Position numbers and translations under genes: made by a program. DNA of 64,000 nucleotides from Perca fluviatilis. Taxonomy: Eukaryota > Chordata > Actinopteri > Perciformes > Percidae. The stretch spans positions 22,693,169 to 22,757,168 of the forward strand of contig NC_053126.1 of the NCBI RefSeq assembly GCF_010015445.1. Direction: 5' to 3'. Below the pieces are notes generated by a model. That model was not told where the DNA came from. It worked only from the letters and a program-made list of their open reading frames with translations, and made no database searches. This document shows, piece after piece, positions 1-14,300 of this stretch; within the stretch, counting starts at the first letter, position 1, and each line of letters opens with the position of its first letter.

Positions 1-3168
<3,168 letters not shown>

Positions 3169-3727
3169 TTAAGGCTGTTTTATGCTTCTGGGCCAACTCC
3201 GCACCGTAGCTACGGCGTCGTGACCCTTTCGGAGTTCTGCGTCGGGGTTGCTTTGCATCGCGGTGCATTTCACTGCCATAACGCTAGGGGGTGATAAGTC
3301 TGAGGTTATTTGCGAGGTGTCTGCCTGCCAGTTTATGTTATGTTAGCAAGAAAACTTTAGCACAACTGCCCACAAAGTACTGCTTGCTGGCAAAGTGCTA
3401 ATTTCAAAACATTACTGACATATAGACACTTTACAAACGGATAACCCCGTCATTGTTAACCAAAATATGTCTTAGTTTATTTTCAAAACTTATGTCAGTA
3501 AACTAGCCTGTTGCTACTCCCCACAGTAGGCTGCTTGAAACACCGACTATTAACACACAGGACGAGTTGACCAATCACAGTCCTTACGGTCTGCGTCGCC
3601 TCGACGCAAAGTTACAAAGTTTTGGAGGTGCACATCGAGCTTCAGCGGAGGGCTTCGGGGCAGTTCGTGCCGACGCAGAGGGGTCTGCGGGGGTACGCTG
3701 TCGATTCGACGCAGAAGCATAAATAGT
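3169..3727. mobile_element. CpG-rich non-autonomous DNA element with short terminal inverted repeats
   Basis: The left end reads TTTTATGCTTCTG and the right end carries its complement CAGAAGCATAAA, giving a terminal inverted repeat of about 12 bp around a 560-bp body. The interior contains several CG-rich words such as ACGGCGTCGTG and GACGCAGAG, unlike the AT-rich flanks. There is no coding frame, so this is a MITE-like element. The superfamily is not determined because no clear target-site duplication was found. Confidence 0.6.
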
Positions 3728-4410
3728 AGTAGTTTTCACATTTTCTTCATCACATTTGTATGACCCTGGAATGAAGACAAGAAGATAATACTTGGTGCGT
3801 TTGTTTATTTATCATGTAAACCTTCAGTGTGGTCTCACATTCCCGTTTAATGACTCCTAATCAATTGTTTCATGTACAGGTTCACTTCAGCCATACAATC
3901 AGTATGTTTGACCAGAATCTCAGCTATGTAAAGAGAATAATGAATGATCTCCGCATAGATTATGATCAGGATGATTTCAGTTCTATAATAGCTCATTACA
4001 ACAACAACATCTGCTCTGCCAAACAAATAAATGTGATTATAGATTTCTTTACAAATGTATAAAAAGAGAACAAAGTATAAGCAAAAGGATGTCTGGTGGT
4101 TTCTCTCATCAGAAGCATGCAAACAACAACACGCTAATGCATCAATACAAATATTCATCAAACATTTAAAGCACAGAAGAAGCCACCTAAAGAAACTCAT
4201 TTACACAACAACTAATGAGAGGACATCAAAGTACCGCCAATAATGTTTGAGTGACTGAGCTGATTGAGTTTGATTGAGTGAGCTGATCTCTGTGCAGTGA
4301 AGCTCAGCAGGCTAACGTGACAGCGGCCAGTGCTGCCTCGCCACCCGGCGTGTCCTCCACAGATCCCGGCTCGCTGTGAGCTAGATGGATCTCCATCACG
4401 GCTGGCAAAA

Positions 4411-4700
4411 GTGTTAGCTAAGCTTTGTAAGACCTTAGGGTAGCTGTAATATAAGTGGCGTGAGGAAATTCAAAGTGTAAATATATTATAGTTATGCCGA
4501 AAGTGTAGCTAGCTAGCTAGCTAGCCGCGATCTTTATCCATAGGATTGAAGGGACACTAGCAGCTAACGAAACCCCTCACATTCACAAAAATGCATTAAA
4601 TTGAAATCGGACATAAGTGTTAGCTTTGTAAGACCTTAGGGTAGCTGTAATATAAGTGGCATGATGAAATTGAAACTGTAAATATACTATAGTTATGCCG
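4411..4700. repeat. Tandem direct duplication, period about 205 bp
   Basis: A segment of about 85 bp beginning GTGTTAGCT and running through TTTGTAAGACCTTAGGGTAG to TTATGCCG occurs at about 4411-4500 and again at about 4617-4700 with roughly 90 percent identity. Between the copies are a short TAGC repeat (4506-4526) and a segment starting near GAAGGGACACTAG. The second copy runs directly into the GC-rich repeat that follows. Confidence 0.75.
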
Positions 4701-5227
4701 GCAGCCGGCCAGCTCCGCGGAGCCCCGAGCCCCGGTAGTCCAGTAACCCAGAAACGGTGACTTTCTCCTGGGTATGGAGCGTAGCGGGGCTGCCGCTGTC
4801 TCGTCAGACTGTGTGGACCTCCTGAAGTCCGACACGTCTTACCAAATTTTGCAATTAGCCATCAATGTTTGTAAAACGGCCCATAATTGAGCTTTATATA
4901 GTTGATTTCTCGCATAAAAAGGTCTCAGAAGTGAATTTAGTAACGAAACATTGTAGTGTCTGAAATATGAGACCTGCTGTCTCATCTCCAATGGATGTGT
5001 ATGTGGTTTGCTCAACCAATCGGCGCGCAGCTCATCTAAATATTCATGAGCATACCATATTTGGAAGAAAAGCTCTCATTCCAAATAAGGCCAAAACACA
5101 GGGATGCATAAGGGCCCATAAAATAGCAACCTGGCCATTTTCAACCCAATCAATGTTACAAACCCTATTAGGAGACCTTAAGGAACAGTGTAAAAAACCC
5201 TATATAATCATTCTGTCACCCCTTTAA
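4700..5227. repeat. Probable dispersed repeat downstream of the TRIM gene
   Basis: A GC-rich head (about 4700-4830) is followed by an AT-rich body containing an ATTCATGAG motif and ending in CACCCCTTTAA at 5217-5227. The composition change and the terminal word resemble transposon-derived repeats common in fish genomes; that is family recollection, not something shown here. No protein motif is present in any frame. The element ends about 11 bp from the TRIM stop codon on the opposite strand. Confidence 0.45.
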
Positions 5228-5238
5228 ATTACTTCTGT

Positions 5239-6903
5239 CTATTTCAGTTTACACAACTCAGCAGTGGACCCGTCATAATAAATCCAAAGTCCAGCATAGA
5301 GAGGCTGAGTGAACGTGGTCTGGACTCTGTGGAGGAGAGTCATGGTGTCAGAGATGCTGTAGAAGGACAGAATACCTGCACTGTGATCAAGGTACACTCC
5401 TACTCTAGACGACTGAGGGCCTGACACAGGAGTTTTGACGTTGTTGTACCAAAAGTCATAACTGTTTTTGTCACAATCTAACACCCAAGATTTGTCATTT
5501 TGACCAAATTTACATTCAGTAGAGCTCCCTCTTCTGCTGATGTTCTTGTATGCGACTGCTACATAAACTCCTCCACTCTTCTCCACCTCCCAGTAACAAC
5601 GCCCAGTCAGACTCTCTCTACTCAGGACCTGCACATAATAGGTAAATCTGTCTGGGTGACTAGAACAAGACTGTGATTGACTTAATCGTTTTGCTTTTCT
5701 GTTCCCCTCAGATAATAACAGCTTTGTGTTTGCTGTATTTGAGTCCAGTGTGATTTCACGTGAATATTTTAAGAAGTCAGCTTTGGTCTTGGGCTCTGGT
5801 CGTGGCAGCAAAACGTCCACTTCAGTCACCTTCAGTGAGACGTTTGTCCAACTCTCACTCAGGACGTCCTGCAGTTTATCTCTGACTTCCGACACAGCCG
5901 CTGTCACGTCCTCAAAGTACCTCAGAGGACGGATCGTGATGCTGGGGTTAGATTCACTGATTGGTGACAGTGAGATGTAGTTGTGTAAAAACTGGGTGTG
6001 ATCCTCATTGTGAGAGAGCTTCTTCAGCTCTCTGTCTTTCCTCTGCAGCTCAGCGATCTCCTGCTCCAGCTTCTCCTGAAGCTCTTTGACTCGACTCACT
6101 TCGCTTTTCTGCTGCGCCCTGACCTGCTGCTTCACATCGGAGCTTCTTTTCTCCATGAGACGGATCAGCTCGGTGAAGATCTTCTCGCTGTCCTGCACTG
6201 CTTGATCAGCAGAACCGTTGATAGCCTCCACCTCCTGGTGAAGCAGCTTCATATCTTTCTCTCTGTCCTGGATTATCTGCTGGATGTTCAGACGACTCCC
6301 CTCCAGCTCTCTCTGCCTCTCAGCTATTTCTGCTGCTGCTGTGACTGTGTCGTGGCCTTTATGTTCATCCACGGGGCACAGATAACAGATACACTGCTGA
6401 TCAGTACGGCAGAACATCTTCATCACCTCATTATGACGAGAGCAGATGTTGTCCTGCAGCTTCTTGGAGGGCTCCACCAGCTTGTGTTTGTCAAAGGCAG
6501 GGGATTCATAATGAAGCTGAAGGTGTTTCTCACAGTAAGAGATCAAACACATCAAACAGGACTTGTGTGCTTTCAGTTTCCTTCCAGTGCAGACATCACA
6601 GGCGACATCTTCGGCTCCAGCGTAGCGGTGCTCAACAGGAGCGGCTTGGAGTCCAGTCTTCTTCAGCTCCTCCACTAAAACTGCCAGCATGGTGTTTTTC
6701 AGCAGCACAGGCCTCGGTGTGAACGTCTGCCTGCACTGAGGGCAGCTGTGGCTTTGCTTATGATCCTCTTCATCCCAGAAGCCTTTAATACAGTTCATGC
6801 AGTAGCTGTGTCCGCAGGGAGAAGTCACCGGATCCCTCAGTAGATCCAGACAGATGGAACAAGAGAAGGTGTCCCGGTCCAGCTGAATTCCTTTCTGCGC
6901 CAT
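5239..6903 (-). CDS. TRIM-family E3 ubiquitin ligase (RING, B-boxes, coiled coil, PRY-SPRY)
   Basis: A single uninterrupted exon encodes 554 residues with full tripartite architecture. The C3HC4 RING spans residues 15-57 (C15, C18, C30, H32, C35, C38, C54, C57). A B-box1-like zinc motif starts at C102-x2-C105 and ends near H131, and B-box2 spans 154-184. A long coiled coil covers about 190-310. A C-terminal PRY-SPRY (B30.2) domain from about 375 to the end has the landmarks LDSNTAN, GRCYWEVE and YLDHSAG. RING proteins of this type ubiquitinate substrates chosen through SPRY, usually in the cytoplasm and often in antiviral signalling. The layout and lack of introns fit the TRIM16/TRIM25-like and finTRIM groups expanded in teleosts; I cannot name the orthologue. 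The start is the first ATG, eight codons before the RING region begins. The frame is intact with all zinc ligands present, so it is probably functional. An ISRE-like dyad lies just upstream. Confidence 0.95.
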   Translation of the reverse strand: MAQKGIQLDRDTFSCSICLDLLRDPVTSPCGHSYCMNCIKGFWDEEDHKQSHSCPQCRQTFTPRPVLLKNTMLAVLVEELKKTGLQAAPVEHRYAGAEDVACDVCTGRKLKAHKSCLMCLISYCEKHLQLHYESPAFDKHKLVEPSKKLQDNICSRHNEVMKMFCRTDQQCICYLCPVDEHKGHDTVTAAAEIAERQRELEGSRLNIQQIIQDREKDMKLLHQEVEAINGSADQAVQDSEKIFTELIRLMEKRSSDVKQQVRAQQKSEVSRVKELQEKLEQEIAELQRKDRELKKLSHNEDHTQFLHNYISLSPISESNPSITIRPLRYFEDVTAAVSEVRDKLQDVLSESWTNVSLKVTEVDVLLPRPEPKTKADFLKYSREITLDSNTANTKLLLSEGNRKAKRLSQSQSCSSHPDRFTYYVQVLSRESLTGRCYWEVEKSGGVYVAVAYKNISRRGSSTECKFGQNDKSWVLDCDKNSYDFWYNNVKTPVSGPQSSRVGVYLDHSAGILSFYSISDTMTLLHRVQTTFTQPLYAGLWIYYDGSTAELCKLK

Positions 6904-6933
6904 TTCACCTCTCAGTGACGACGACTGTGTCTG

Positions 6934-6959
6934 AGTTTCACTTTCTCAGAAGTGAAACT
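6934..6959 (-). promoter_or_regulatory. ISRE-like inverted dyad upstream of the TRIM gene
   Basis: The plus strand reads AGTTTCACTTTCTC at 6934-6947, an exact fit to the interferon-stimulated response element core AGTTTCNNTTTCNC. A second inverted half, GAAGTGAAACT, lies at 6949-6959. The pair sits 31-56 bp upstream of the TRIM ATG, so it is in the promoter or the first bases of the transcript. IRF and ISGF3 complexes bind such sites, which fits the interferon induction known for many fish TRIM genes. Binding is inferred from sequence only. Confidence 0.7.
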
Positions 6960-7855
6960 AGTTTGAGATCTGATCTAAACATGTTTCTGCAATAAATGGG
7001 GCCTGTCAGTTCTTGCACTTGACCACCATGTTGGTTACACCCATTCCTCACACTGTAGATCTAAAGGGGAGAGAACAAGGAAAGACATATGTGGACAGAG
7101 TGGAGCTTGCTGTGTTTGAGAACAGGAAGAGGAGGGAGGGGTTAGGCTATGATTCATTCCATGAGGAGGAGCGGTTTGACGTTTTTAAAACTTGTTTACA
7201 GTACAACTTATTTCTCATTTAAAAGCTCTGCTCACTTGAGCTTTTAGGAGGAACTCTTCTAAGAAGGAAAAAAGTTAATGCCACTCCATTATTGTAGCAA
7301 AATAGAATAAAACAATATTATTTGAACTATATGTCTAAAACTATGTGTCACAATGTCGGTCTCGGTTGTTTTTATTTTACTCAGTCTGCCCTTTGGCCTC
7401 TGTCTCCAGCCACGTTGACACTTCCCCAGGCCCACTGCATTCTCCCTCCATCCAGATGCCCTCCCTGCCTGTAAGCTTACCTTCATTTTATCAACAAATC
7501 AGCCTGGATTATCTGCATTTGGTTAACACTACAGTATAATTGTTTTGCAAGAAAATCTTGAAATAAAATAAAATATGCAACCTAATTAGTCCAGCCCAAA
7601 ATGTTCTGCAGCAAAAAAAGTCAATATTTCCTTTGGAAATATTAAAACTCACATAAAAAGTATTTTTTCTTCTGAGCTCTTTGTTACGTTCTACATCTAT
7701 TGATGGTGCAATACATCTTTTACAAATGTTTTAACCGGTTATCATAAACATTAAACATAAACATGTAGTACATTATTAATATGATAAGTCAGTAAAACTG
7801 TTAGCAGTGCTACACCGGTGTGAGTGTGCATTAAGATGAAACACAGTGTTCCTTT
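6960..7855. other. Intergenic stretch between the TRIM gene and a MITE
   Basis: No family motif, splice-bounded coding frame or repeat boundary was recognised. It holds the distal upstream region of the TRIM gene. A short plus-strand frame at 7013-7222 has no recognisable domain. Confidence 0.4.
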
Positions 7856-7857
7856 TA

Positions 7858-8731
7858 CAGTTTTTTTCAATTGCTAACACACTAAAATGACATGCATAGC
7901 ACAATAATTTAAACTGACACACAGAGATCAAAACCTCTTCTCAAGTCTCCAAAAGAAAAAACACATTTTCTGCTTTACACACATTTTGCAATTCAAAATG
8001 GCACTTTTTAAATGCACTGAAAACGGTTCTCTGCATAAGACACAACAATCTGACATAAAGTCACATATTTGCCATTTCAAAACACTGCCATTCAAAATGA
8101 CACTACATAAACTAATTGGCCAATATATGTGCCACCTGGCCAAACACCTCAGTGGTTAATTGTTACCACTTCAATCAGGAAGTAAGCACTGTGAAAAGAC
8201 ACAAGTGAGCACCTTTTCTTTTCTATATATTTTTTTCTGCACATTGTTTCTGCAATTTTCTTTTTCAGTTTACTGTTTTTGGGAGCATATTTTTGTTCAG
8301 TCCAATGTTACTATATCTGCTGTGCATATGCTACACTGACTTGTTTGGTGAAAAGAAAAAAAGAAATGTTTCAACAGCATGTGTGTGTATGTGCAAATAT
8401 GTCTGTGCATGTGAACATTCTGAAGAATTTTCTACAATGTGAACTATTTTAATATTATGGCAAAGCATACTAAAGATGAGAGTACTTTTCATTATGCCCA
8501 ACAGTGTGTAGTTGGTTAGACAAAAATCTGGTAATATGAATGAAGTGTGTGCCATATGGTGCAAAATTTTGATTTTGATAATGATATATGTAGTTTTGGT
8601 TGTAGTGGTTAATTTTGCAGGATTTATGAGGTATTTAGCAGTTTGGGTGTGTGGTTTTGTGAATTGTGTTAAGTATTTTGATAAAACCAGCCTAGTTTGC
8701 AAAATTGTGTTTTAGCAATTGGAAAAAACTG
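7858..8731. mobile_element. Tc1/mariner-type MITE with TA target duplication
   Basis: The left end CAGTTTTTTTCAATTGCTAA is mirrored by the right end TTAGCAATTGGAAAAAACTG, giving a terminal inverted repeat of about 20 bp with one or two mismatches. Each end is flanked by TA (7856-7857 and 8732-8733), the duplication made by Tc1/mariner-class transposases. The 874-bp interior has no transposase frame; the two overlapping short frames at 8331-8715 have no domain. It would depend on an enzyme supplied elsewhere. Confidence 0.8.
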
Positions 8732-8733
8732 TA

Positions 8734-10640
8734 ATGTAATGCGTTGCTGTGCTGCAGCTATGTGACAGTTCAACCTTACTGCCACTAGATGGAGCTATTG
8801 ATGCACAAATGCACCTCAGCTATAGGACCAAACATAGACTGTATAGTCTTTTACAGGATTGTACACAGCTTTATAAGGTTGTTTATACATGAAACAGTAT
8901 AATATATTAAACAATACATATACACTATATATAAAAGCAAAATCATATTGTATTTTCCCTTTATCTAACATTGTGTGATCCATGTGCCTGCAATTTATTT
9001 CATTTATGCAGATTAAACATAAAGGAAATAAACTAAAAACAAATAACTAGTGCTAGGAATCATCCATGCAACATATTCCCATACTTCTGCCAAGGTTTCT
9101 GTTCTTTTAGATTATGATAATAGAACATATTACAGTAAAAAATGTCTACTCTGCAAAAACCAAAGTGCTTGAAAATCCTATTTGCAACATTTTTTTTAAT
9201 TGCAGTGGTCTATGAGAAAACGAGAATCAGTCAAAATGCCTACATCACATTATTAAGACATTAAAAATAATAAAATTGAACATGTGTTGCTTGACAAATG
9301 ACCCACATTTCCACTTTACTAAAATCTGTTAAGCCTTTGAACTAACAACCAGGACCAAAATACATGACCTCCTTGGCCAACTTTCCAACTTTAATTTAGG
9401 ATTTTTATTCTTCAAAGGTTGTTCTAAAACTATTAGGAACACAATCCATTTGTTATAATATATCTAAAACATGTGAAGCCGGTTGTTTAAGGCATGGACC
9501 TTTTTATTTTTTCATTTTTGTGCAGAAATATTGTAGCTTCATGTTTCTGCTGCAAACAAACACACACTTCACACTTGCTAATATTACTTCTACCCAACTA
9601 TACAGCACCTGCTAGCACTGCTGCTGCAAGTCTTATTCTTATTATACCAGCCTACAAATTATGATGGCTTAATGTGTCGTTGGTAATGAAGAACAAGTAA
9701 CCACAAATAACTGAAAGGTTAAAAGATTCTCACTGACATTTGCTTTTATATATCATCATATCCCATCTCCTTTTTTTTTCTTATTTTGTGGACTGTGTGC
9801 ATCTAGTGATCTCCTGGATTTATTATAAAAAATTTTGGTAACACACAAGAGTTAAACTAATCCTCACCTAAGCCTTCTCACTCTTCTAGTACAGGCCAAT
9901 ATGACAGGAGCTGACTCAGGTGTTAAGCCTGAATGGAATAACTAAACATGAAAACTTTATAAATTTGTAAAACAAAAGTTTACATAGAGATGTACTCAAT
10001 TATCCCCTGAATCTTCTTTATAGTGAGTGGTATTCTTTATCTGTCGGGCCCACTTTTCTGTTTTGGTTCACTCTCACTACTCTTATAGCTATTTTCAGAG
10101 AAACCGCTGTAAAAGCCATGTACACTACTGCTCAGCAGCAAACAGCAGACAGACACAGTTAGATACTGGCTGGTGAACATAATGGAGCATTTAGCAGCAA
10201 GAGACAGATGTTTCTCTCAGGAGTTGGTATAGAGACCAAAAACAGAGCTAAAAGTGAGAGAATATTGGACTTCAAATGTGTAAATAAGCAATTGTTGGCC
10301 AAGAACTTCATCATATAACTCCAAAGTGACCAAAAATAATGTCAGGTTTAAGTGAAATTCCAGTATAGAATTTGCTAAATAATCATGTGGAGTAGGACAC
10401 AGGGAGATATTCAGTGATAAAAGAAGTATTCAGCTATACCACACTACTCTGATACAAGGCAAAGTCCTGCATTCAAAATGTTACTTCAGTAAAAGTATTA
10501 CATTTAAAATATACTTAAAGAATGACTCACATCAGAACAATATATGTTATATTATTGGACTTTTATTATTGTTACATTAATGTAACAGCTGGTAATAAAG
10601 GTGGAGCTCCATTTAATAGCCACGGTCCTCGTGTGTGTTT
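8734..10640. other. Intergenic AT-rich stretch with one dispersed repeat copy
   Basis: No open frame longer than 60 codons and no recognisable exon. The segment at about 10083-10280 matches 46715-46930 in the radil 3' region (shared words CTCAGCAGCAAAC, AGACAGACACAGTTAGA, TGGAGCATTTAGCAGC and CTCAGGAGTTGGTA), so it is a copy of a dispersed repeat. The segment 10390-10610 has features of the stepwise TACTT/AAGTA repeat family. The rest is unremarkable. Confidence 0.5.
10083..10280. repeat. Dispersed repeat, copy 1 of 2 in the window
   Basis: It shares about 200 bp at roughly 80-85 percent identity with 46715-46930 in the same orientation, including CTCAGCAGCAAAC and TGGAGCATTTAGCAGC. There is no coding content. 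The family is not identified. Confidence 0.7.
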
Positions 10641-11240
10641 GATTTGTCCCGCCTCCCTCGCTAAATCACGCTCGTGACGCCGCGATGACGTCACTTGCAG
10701 TTGCTCGTGTCCCCAGCAGCAGGTCTCCTGTCTCTTCATTCAGTCCGGGCCAGGCTCCCTGACTGACGGGTAGTTAACGGACCTCCCGGTTATTATTATT
10801 ATGTAAACGGGGTTATGTTTCCCGTCACAAACGGACAAACGGTGTGTGGAAATGTCTCAACTTTTTATTCTTCTGCTGAATGATCGTTTCAGTTTGGATT
10901 TCATCTTCAAGAAAACAATTTTTTTGGGGGAAGTTTGAACCAACTGGCGCTCTTTTGATTTTTCTTCTAACTTGTGTAGGAATGTAAGCTAACTTTCCCA
11001 ACTTTTATCTAATGGATACAGAGATATTATTGGAGTATTTACATACGTTTTTTTTGTGTGATATTTGAGGATTTTTCTTTTGAGGTGGAAGTGGACTAGC
11101 TAGCTAACGTTATTCCATCTAGACTCGAACAAGTTTTCATCACCTAACGTTAGCTAGCGGCGAAGAATGTTTTTTTCTGGTCATCTCAACTGTTCCAGTA
11201 GTTTTGTTGTGTTTACGTGAATTAAAAAAATAAAATAAAA
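10641..11240 (+). promoter_or_regulatory. radil: radil promoter and 5' untranslated region
   Basis: The sequence changes from AT-rich intergenic DNA to a CpG-containing block at about 10640-10790 that includes a CRE palindrome and no clear TATA box, suggesting a CpG-type promoter. The downstream part is probably 5' UTR of the first exon. If transcription starts before 10800, the leader contains an ATG-TAA minimal upstream frame at 10801-10806 and a short frame starting at 10815. The start site itself cannot be read from sequence. Confidence 0.5.
10686..10693. promoter_or_regulatory. CRE palindrome TGACGTCA
   Basis: Perfect 8-bp cAMP-response element in the CpG-rich block about 550 bp upstream of the radil ATG. 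CREB/ATF proteins bind this word when it is close to a start site. Its place in the only CpG-dense segment nearby supports a promoter role; occupancy is not known. Confidence 0.55.
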
Positions 11241-11368
11241 ATGATTTCGGAGGAGAGAAGCAGTCACGTAAATAAACAAGCCCTTAACTTCCCCGTGGGT
11301 TTACTGATCCGCTCTCCAAAGAAGCGACTGGCCAAACTGGGCAGGAAACCCAGCAATGGATCTGTCCA
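11241..11368 (+). CDS. radil: radil exon 1 (coding part), residues 1-43
   Basis: ATG at 11241 opens MISEERSSHVNKQALNF, followed by the basic segment RSPKKRLAKLGRK typical of Radil N-termini. The donor GTAAGT is at 11369. It ends two bases into codon 43. This ATG is the first in frame; an in-frame TAA lies upstream at 11232-11234 or close by. Confidence 0.85.
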
Positions 11369-14300
11369 GTAAGTCTTACCTCGAACACCCCTTCTTTAGC
11401 ATGTAGAAGCACTAGCTATATAAACATGAACACATGGCCTAAAGTGTAAACTAAGGTACATTATTCGTCAGCTAGGTATTTAACTTCTCCCATGACGACA
11501 TTATTACAATTCCTCCTGTAAGTCAAACATATTGGAATGTAACCTAAGTAACGTTACACTTACAAAAGTACTGCACTTAATTACAATTTTGTGTTACTTT
11601 ACTTGAGTATTTCCATTTTATGCTACATTTTTTTTACTCCACTACATTTATCTGGCACTTTTAGTTACTTCACTACAAAATATAAATCAACGAATACATT
11701 ATGATATATTATTTTAGGTTAGGCTGCCCATAACGTAATTAAAATGAGCTCCACCTTGACCAGCTGCAACATCAAAGTGATGAACACATGCATGCATCAA
11801 TAATTATGATCCAATAATATAACACAATTCTGAATAATGAGGTCTTCTACTTAAGTATGTTTTGATGCTAATACCGTTGTATTTTTACTTACAGTAATTA
11901 AGGGTTTGAATGCAGGACTTTTATAGTATTAGTATTTTTTTACATTTTATAGTACATAGTATTTCTACAATGCAGTATTGCTACATTTACAAGTAAAAAC
12001 ATCTGAATACTTCTTCTGCTTTGCTAATAAGTAGATGATGATGGTGGTGTGGGGATGATATTGTCATCCATTATCAGTTTATACACCATCATCCACTTAT
12101 GGGTGACTTACTTTTAATGTAATTTAAGATTGAAAGTCGCTGGCATGATATGCACCATGAATGCATATAATTAAAATATATAAGAGGAGTATTTAAGCCC
12201 ATGTTTTGTCTTTATTGTGAGATGCATTACAATGTTTTGTATAAATTATACATATAAATGAAAAACAACTGGAAAAAGTAACTTATTTCTATGTCTGTCT
12301 GTGTTTGTGATGATGATCACATTGGAGGTTACCTTTCTATTTACCCATACGTCAATGTGTACAGCACACACTATGAAAGAGTTTGATTTGTCTGGATATT
12401 TAAAAAAGCCACTTATGCAGAATGGCTGATTATTCCATTATACATATTTAAGGCTTGCCACTTAACAGTGTTCGTTATCTTCTCTGTTCCCTCTCAGGTC
12501 CAATAACTCGGACATCACCGTCCGCTCCACAGAGAGTGTCGGTGTCCGGCAGCCGGCCAAGAGCAAAATCCGCCGCCACAACAACAGGCTTTCAACTGTC
12601 TTTAACCACAGCCCAAACAGTGGACGCCGCAGCCAGGCGCTGGGCAGTGGGTGCCTGGCTGCTGACCCCCAGGCTGCAGACGACCCGGCAGAGCTGTCCA
12701 GTCAAATGTCTGTCCCTGGCATCCTGAAGATTTTTGGCAGCGACATCTGTCAGGGGACCAACTATAAAAGCGTGCTGGCCACCACACAGTCCAGTGCAAA
12801 GGAGCTGGTGAAGGAGGCCTTGGAGAGGTGAGGGGTTTCATTAAAGTGGTCATATTATGCTCATTTCCAGGTTCATAATTGTATTTAGAGGCTATATCAG
12901 AATAGGTTTACATGGTTTAATTTTCCAAAAACACCATATCTTTGTTGTACTGCACATTGCTGCAGCTCCTCTTTTCACCCTGTGTGTTGAGCTCTCTGTT
13001 TTAGCTACAGAGTGAGGCATCACACTTCTGTTCCATCTTTGTTGGGAGTTGCACATGCGCAGTACCTAGGTAAGGACTACTAGCCAGTCAGAAGCAGAGT
13101 ATGAGGGCGTGCCACGCTAGCAGCTAGGCGAGCATTATAACGTGTGTTACAAAGTGATGCACGTTCGTCACGGAAGTAAATGCTGAACTACAATAGAGCT
13201 GTTTGGAGTAGTTTGTGAACAATGTTTTCTGTTGGAGATGGTAAGTCCCTTTGGGGTGGACTTTGGGCGTTTCACTTTTTCACTGTAAACCTATAATATG
13301 CACAAAAAATATATATAACACAGTAGCAGCTAGGCGAGCATTATAACGTGTGTTACGAGGTGACGCACGTTTCAGATGTTAGCCACACAGTATCTTACAG
13401 CCTCAGATGTTTCGCTTCAGGGTCAATATATCTTTTCCCTTCAATATTTGCACTATATTTAATATTTGATATTTGCACATATCTTACCTTTGTTATATAT
13501 TTTATTTTTATGTATGTCAAGCACAGCACAGCAGGGGCGACAAAGCATTTCACTGCACAATAAAGAGATATGTTGAGTATGTTACAAATGTTCAAGCCAC
13601 AATTTCATTCCAACTTTTCAATTTTATGAACTTAATGATTAATCAGTCAATCATAAATGATTAATCAGTTAATCAAAAACAAAGCTTAGAGTCTAGACTC
13701 TAGAGCCATTCTGAAGCTGTACTTTGAGCTAAATGCTAACGGCAACATGCTCAAATGCTGGTGTTAAGCAGGTACAATGTTTACCATGTTCAGCATCTTA
13801 GTTTAGCCTGTTAGCATGGTAACATTTGCACCAATCCTCAAAGTTTTTACAATTCATCCTGAGGGGAACATGAATGTGTAGCAAATTTCATATCAATCAC
13901 TGTAATAGTTGTTGAGATATTTCAGTCTAGACCAAAGTGGTGGACTGAACACTAACCACTAGTATGGTTAAAAAAAATACAGTATGGCCTCCAGGTTGTC
14001 AATAGTTAAATTTGGCCGAAAAGGATTTGGATAATTTAGTTCAAGAGAGTTTAGCATCCACCACCCCCCTGTGGCCAATTTGTCTAAATGTCTACCTTTG
14101 TTGTTCAGGTACTGCCTGGAGAAAGAAGACGCCAACGACTACGTTCTCTGCGATGTGATCGGTAAGACGGGCACAGACAACCAGTGGAAGAGGGAGTGTT
14201 TCCGGGTGGTGGGAGACAACGAGAAGCCCCTCATGCTGCAGTCACTTTGGAAACCCAAAGAAGGCTTCTCCAGGCGTTTTGAAATCCAGCTGAGAGCGAG

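Noticed and set aside
5998..6678. 226-codon plus-strand open frame
   Set aside because: It is antisense to the TRIM coiled-coil and B-box region; its Leu-rich composition is the mirror of Glu/Lys/Gln codons and no domain is present.
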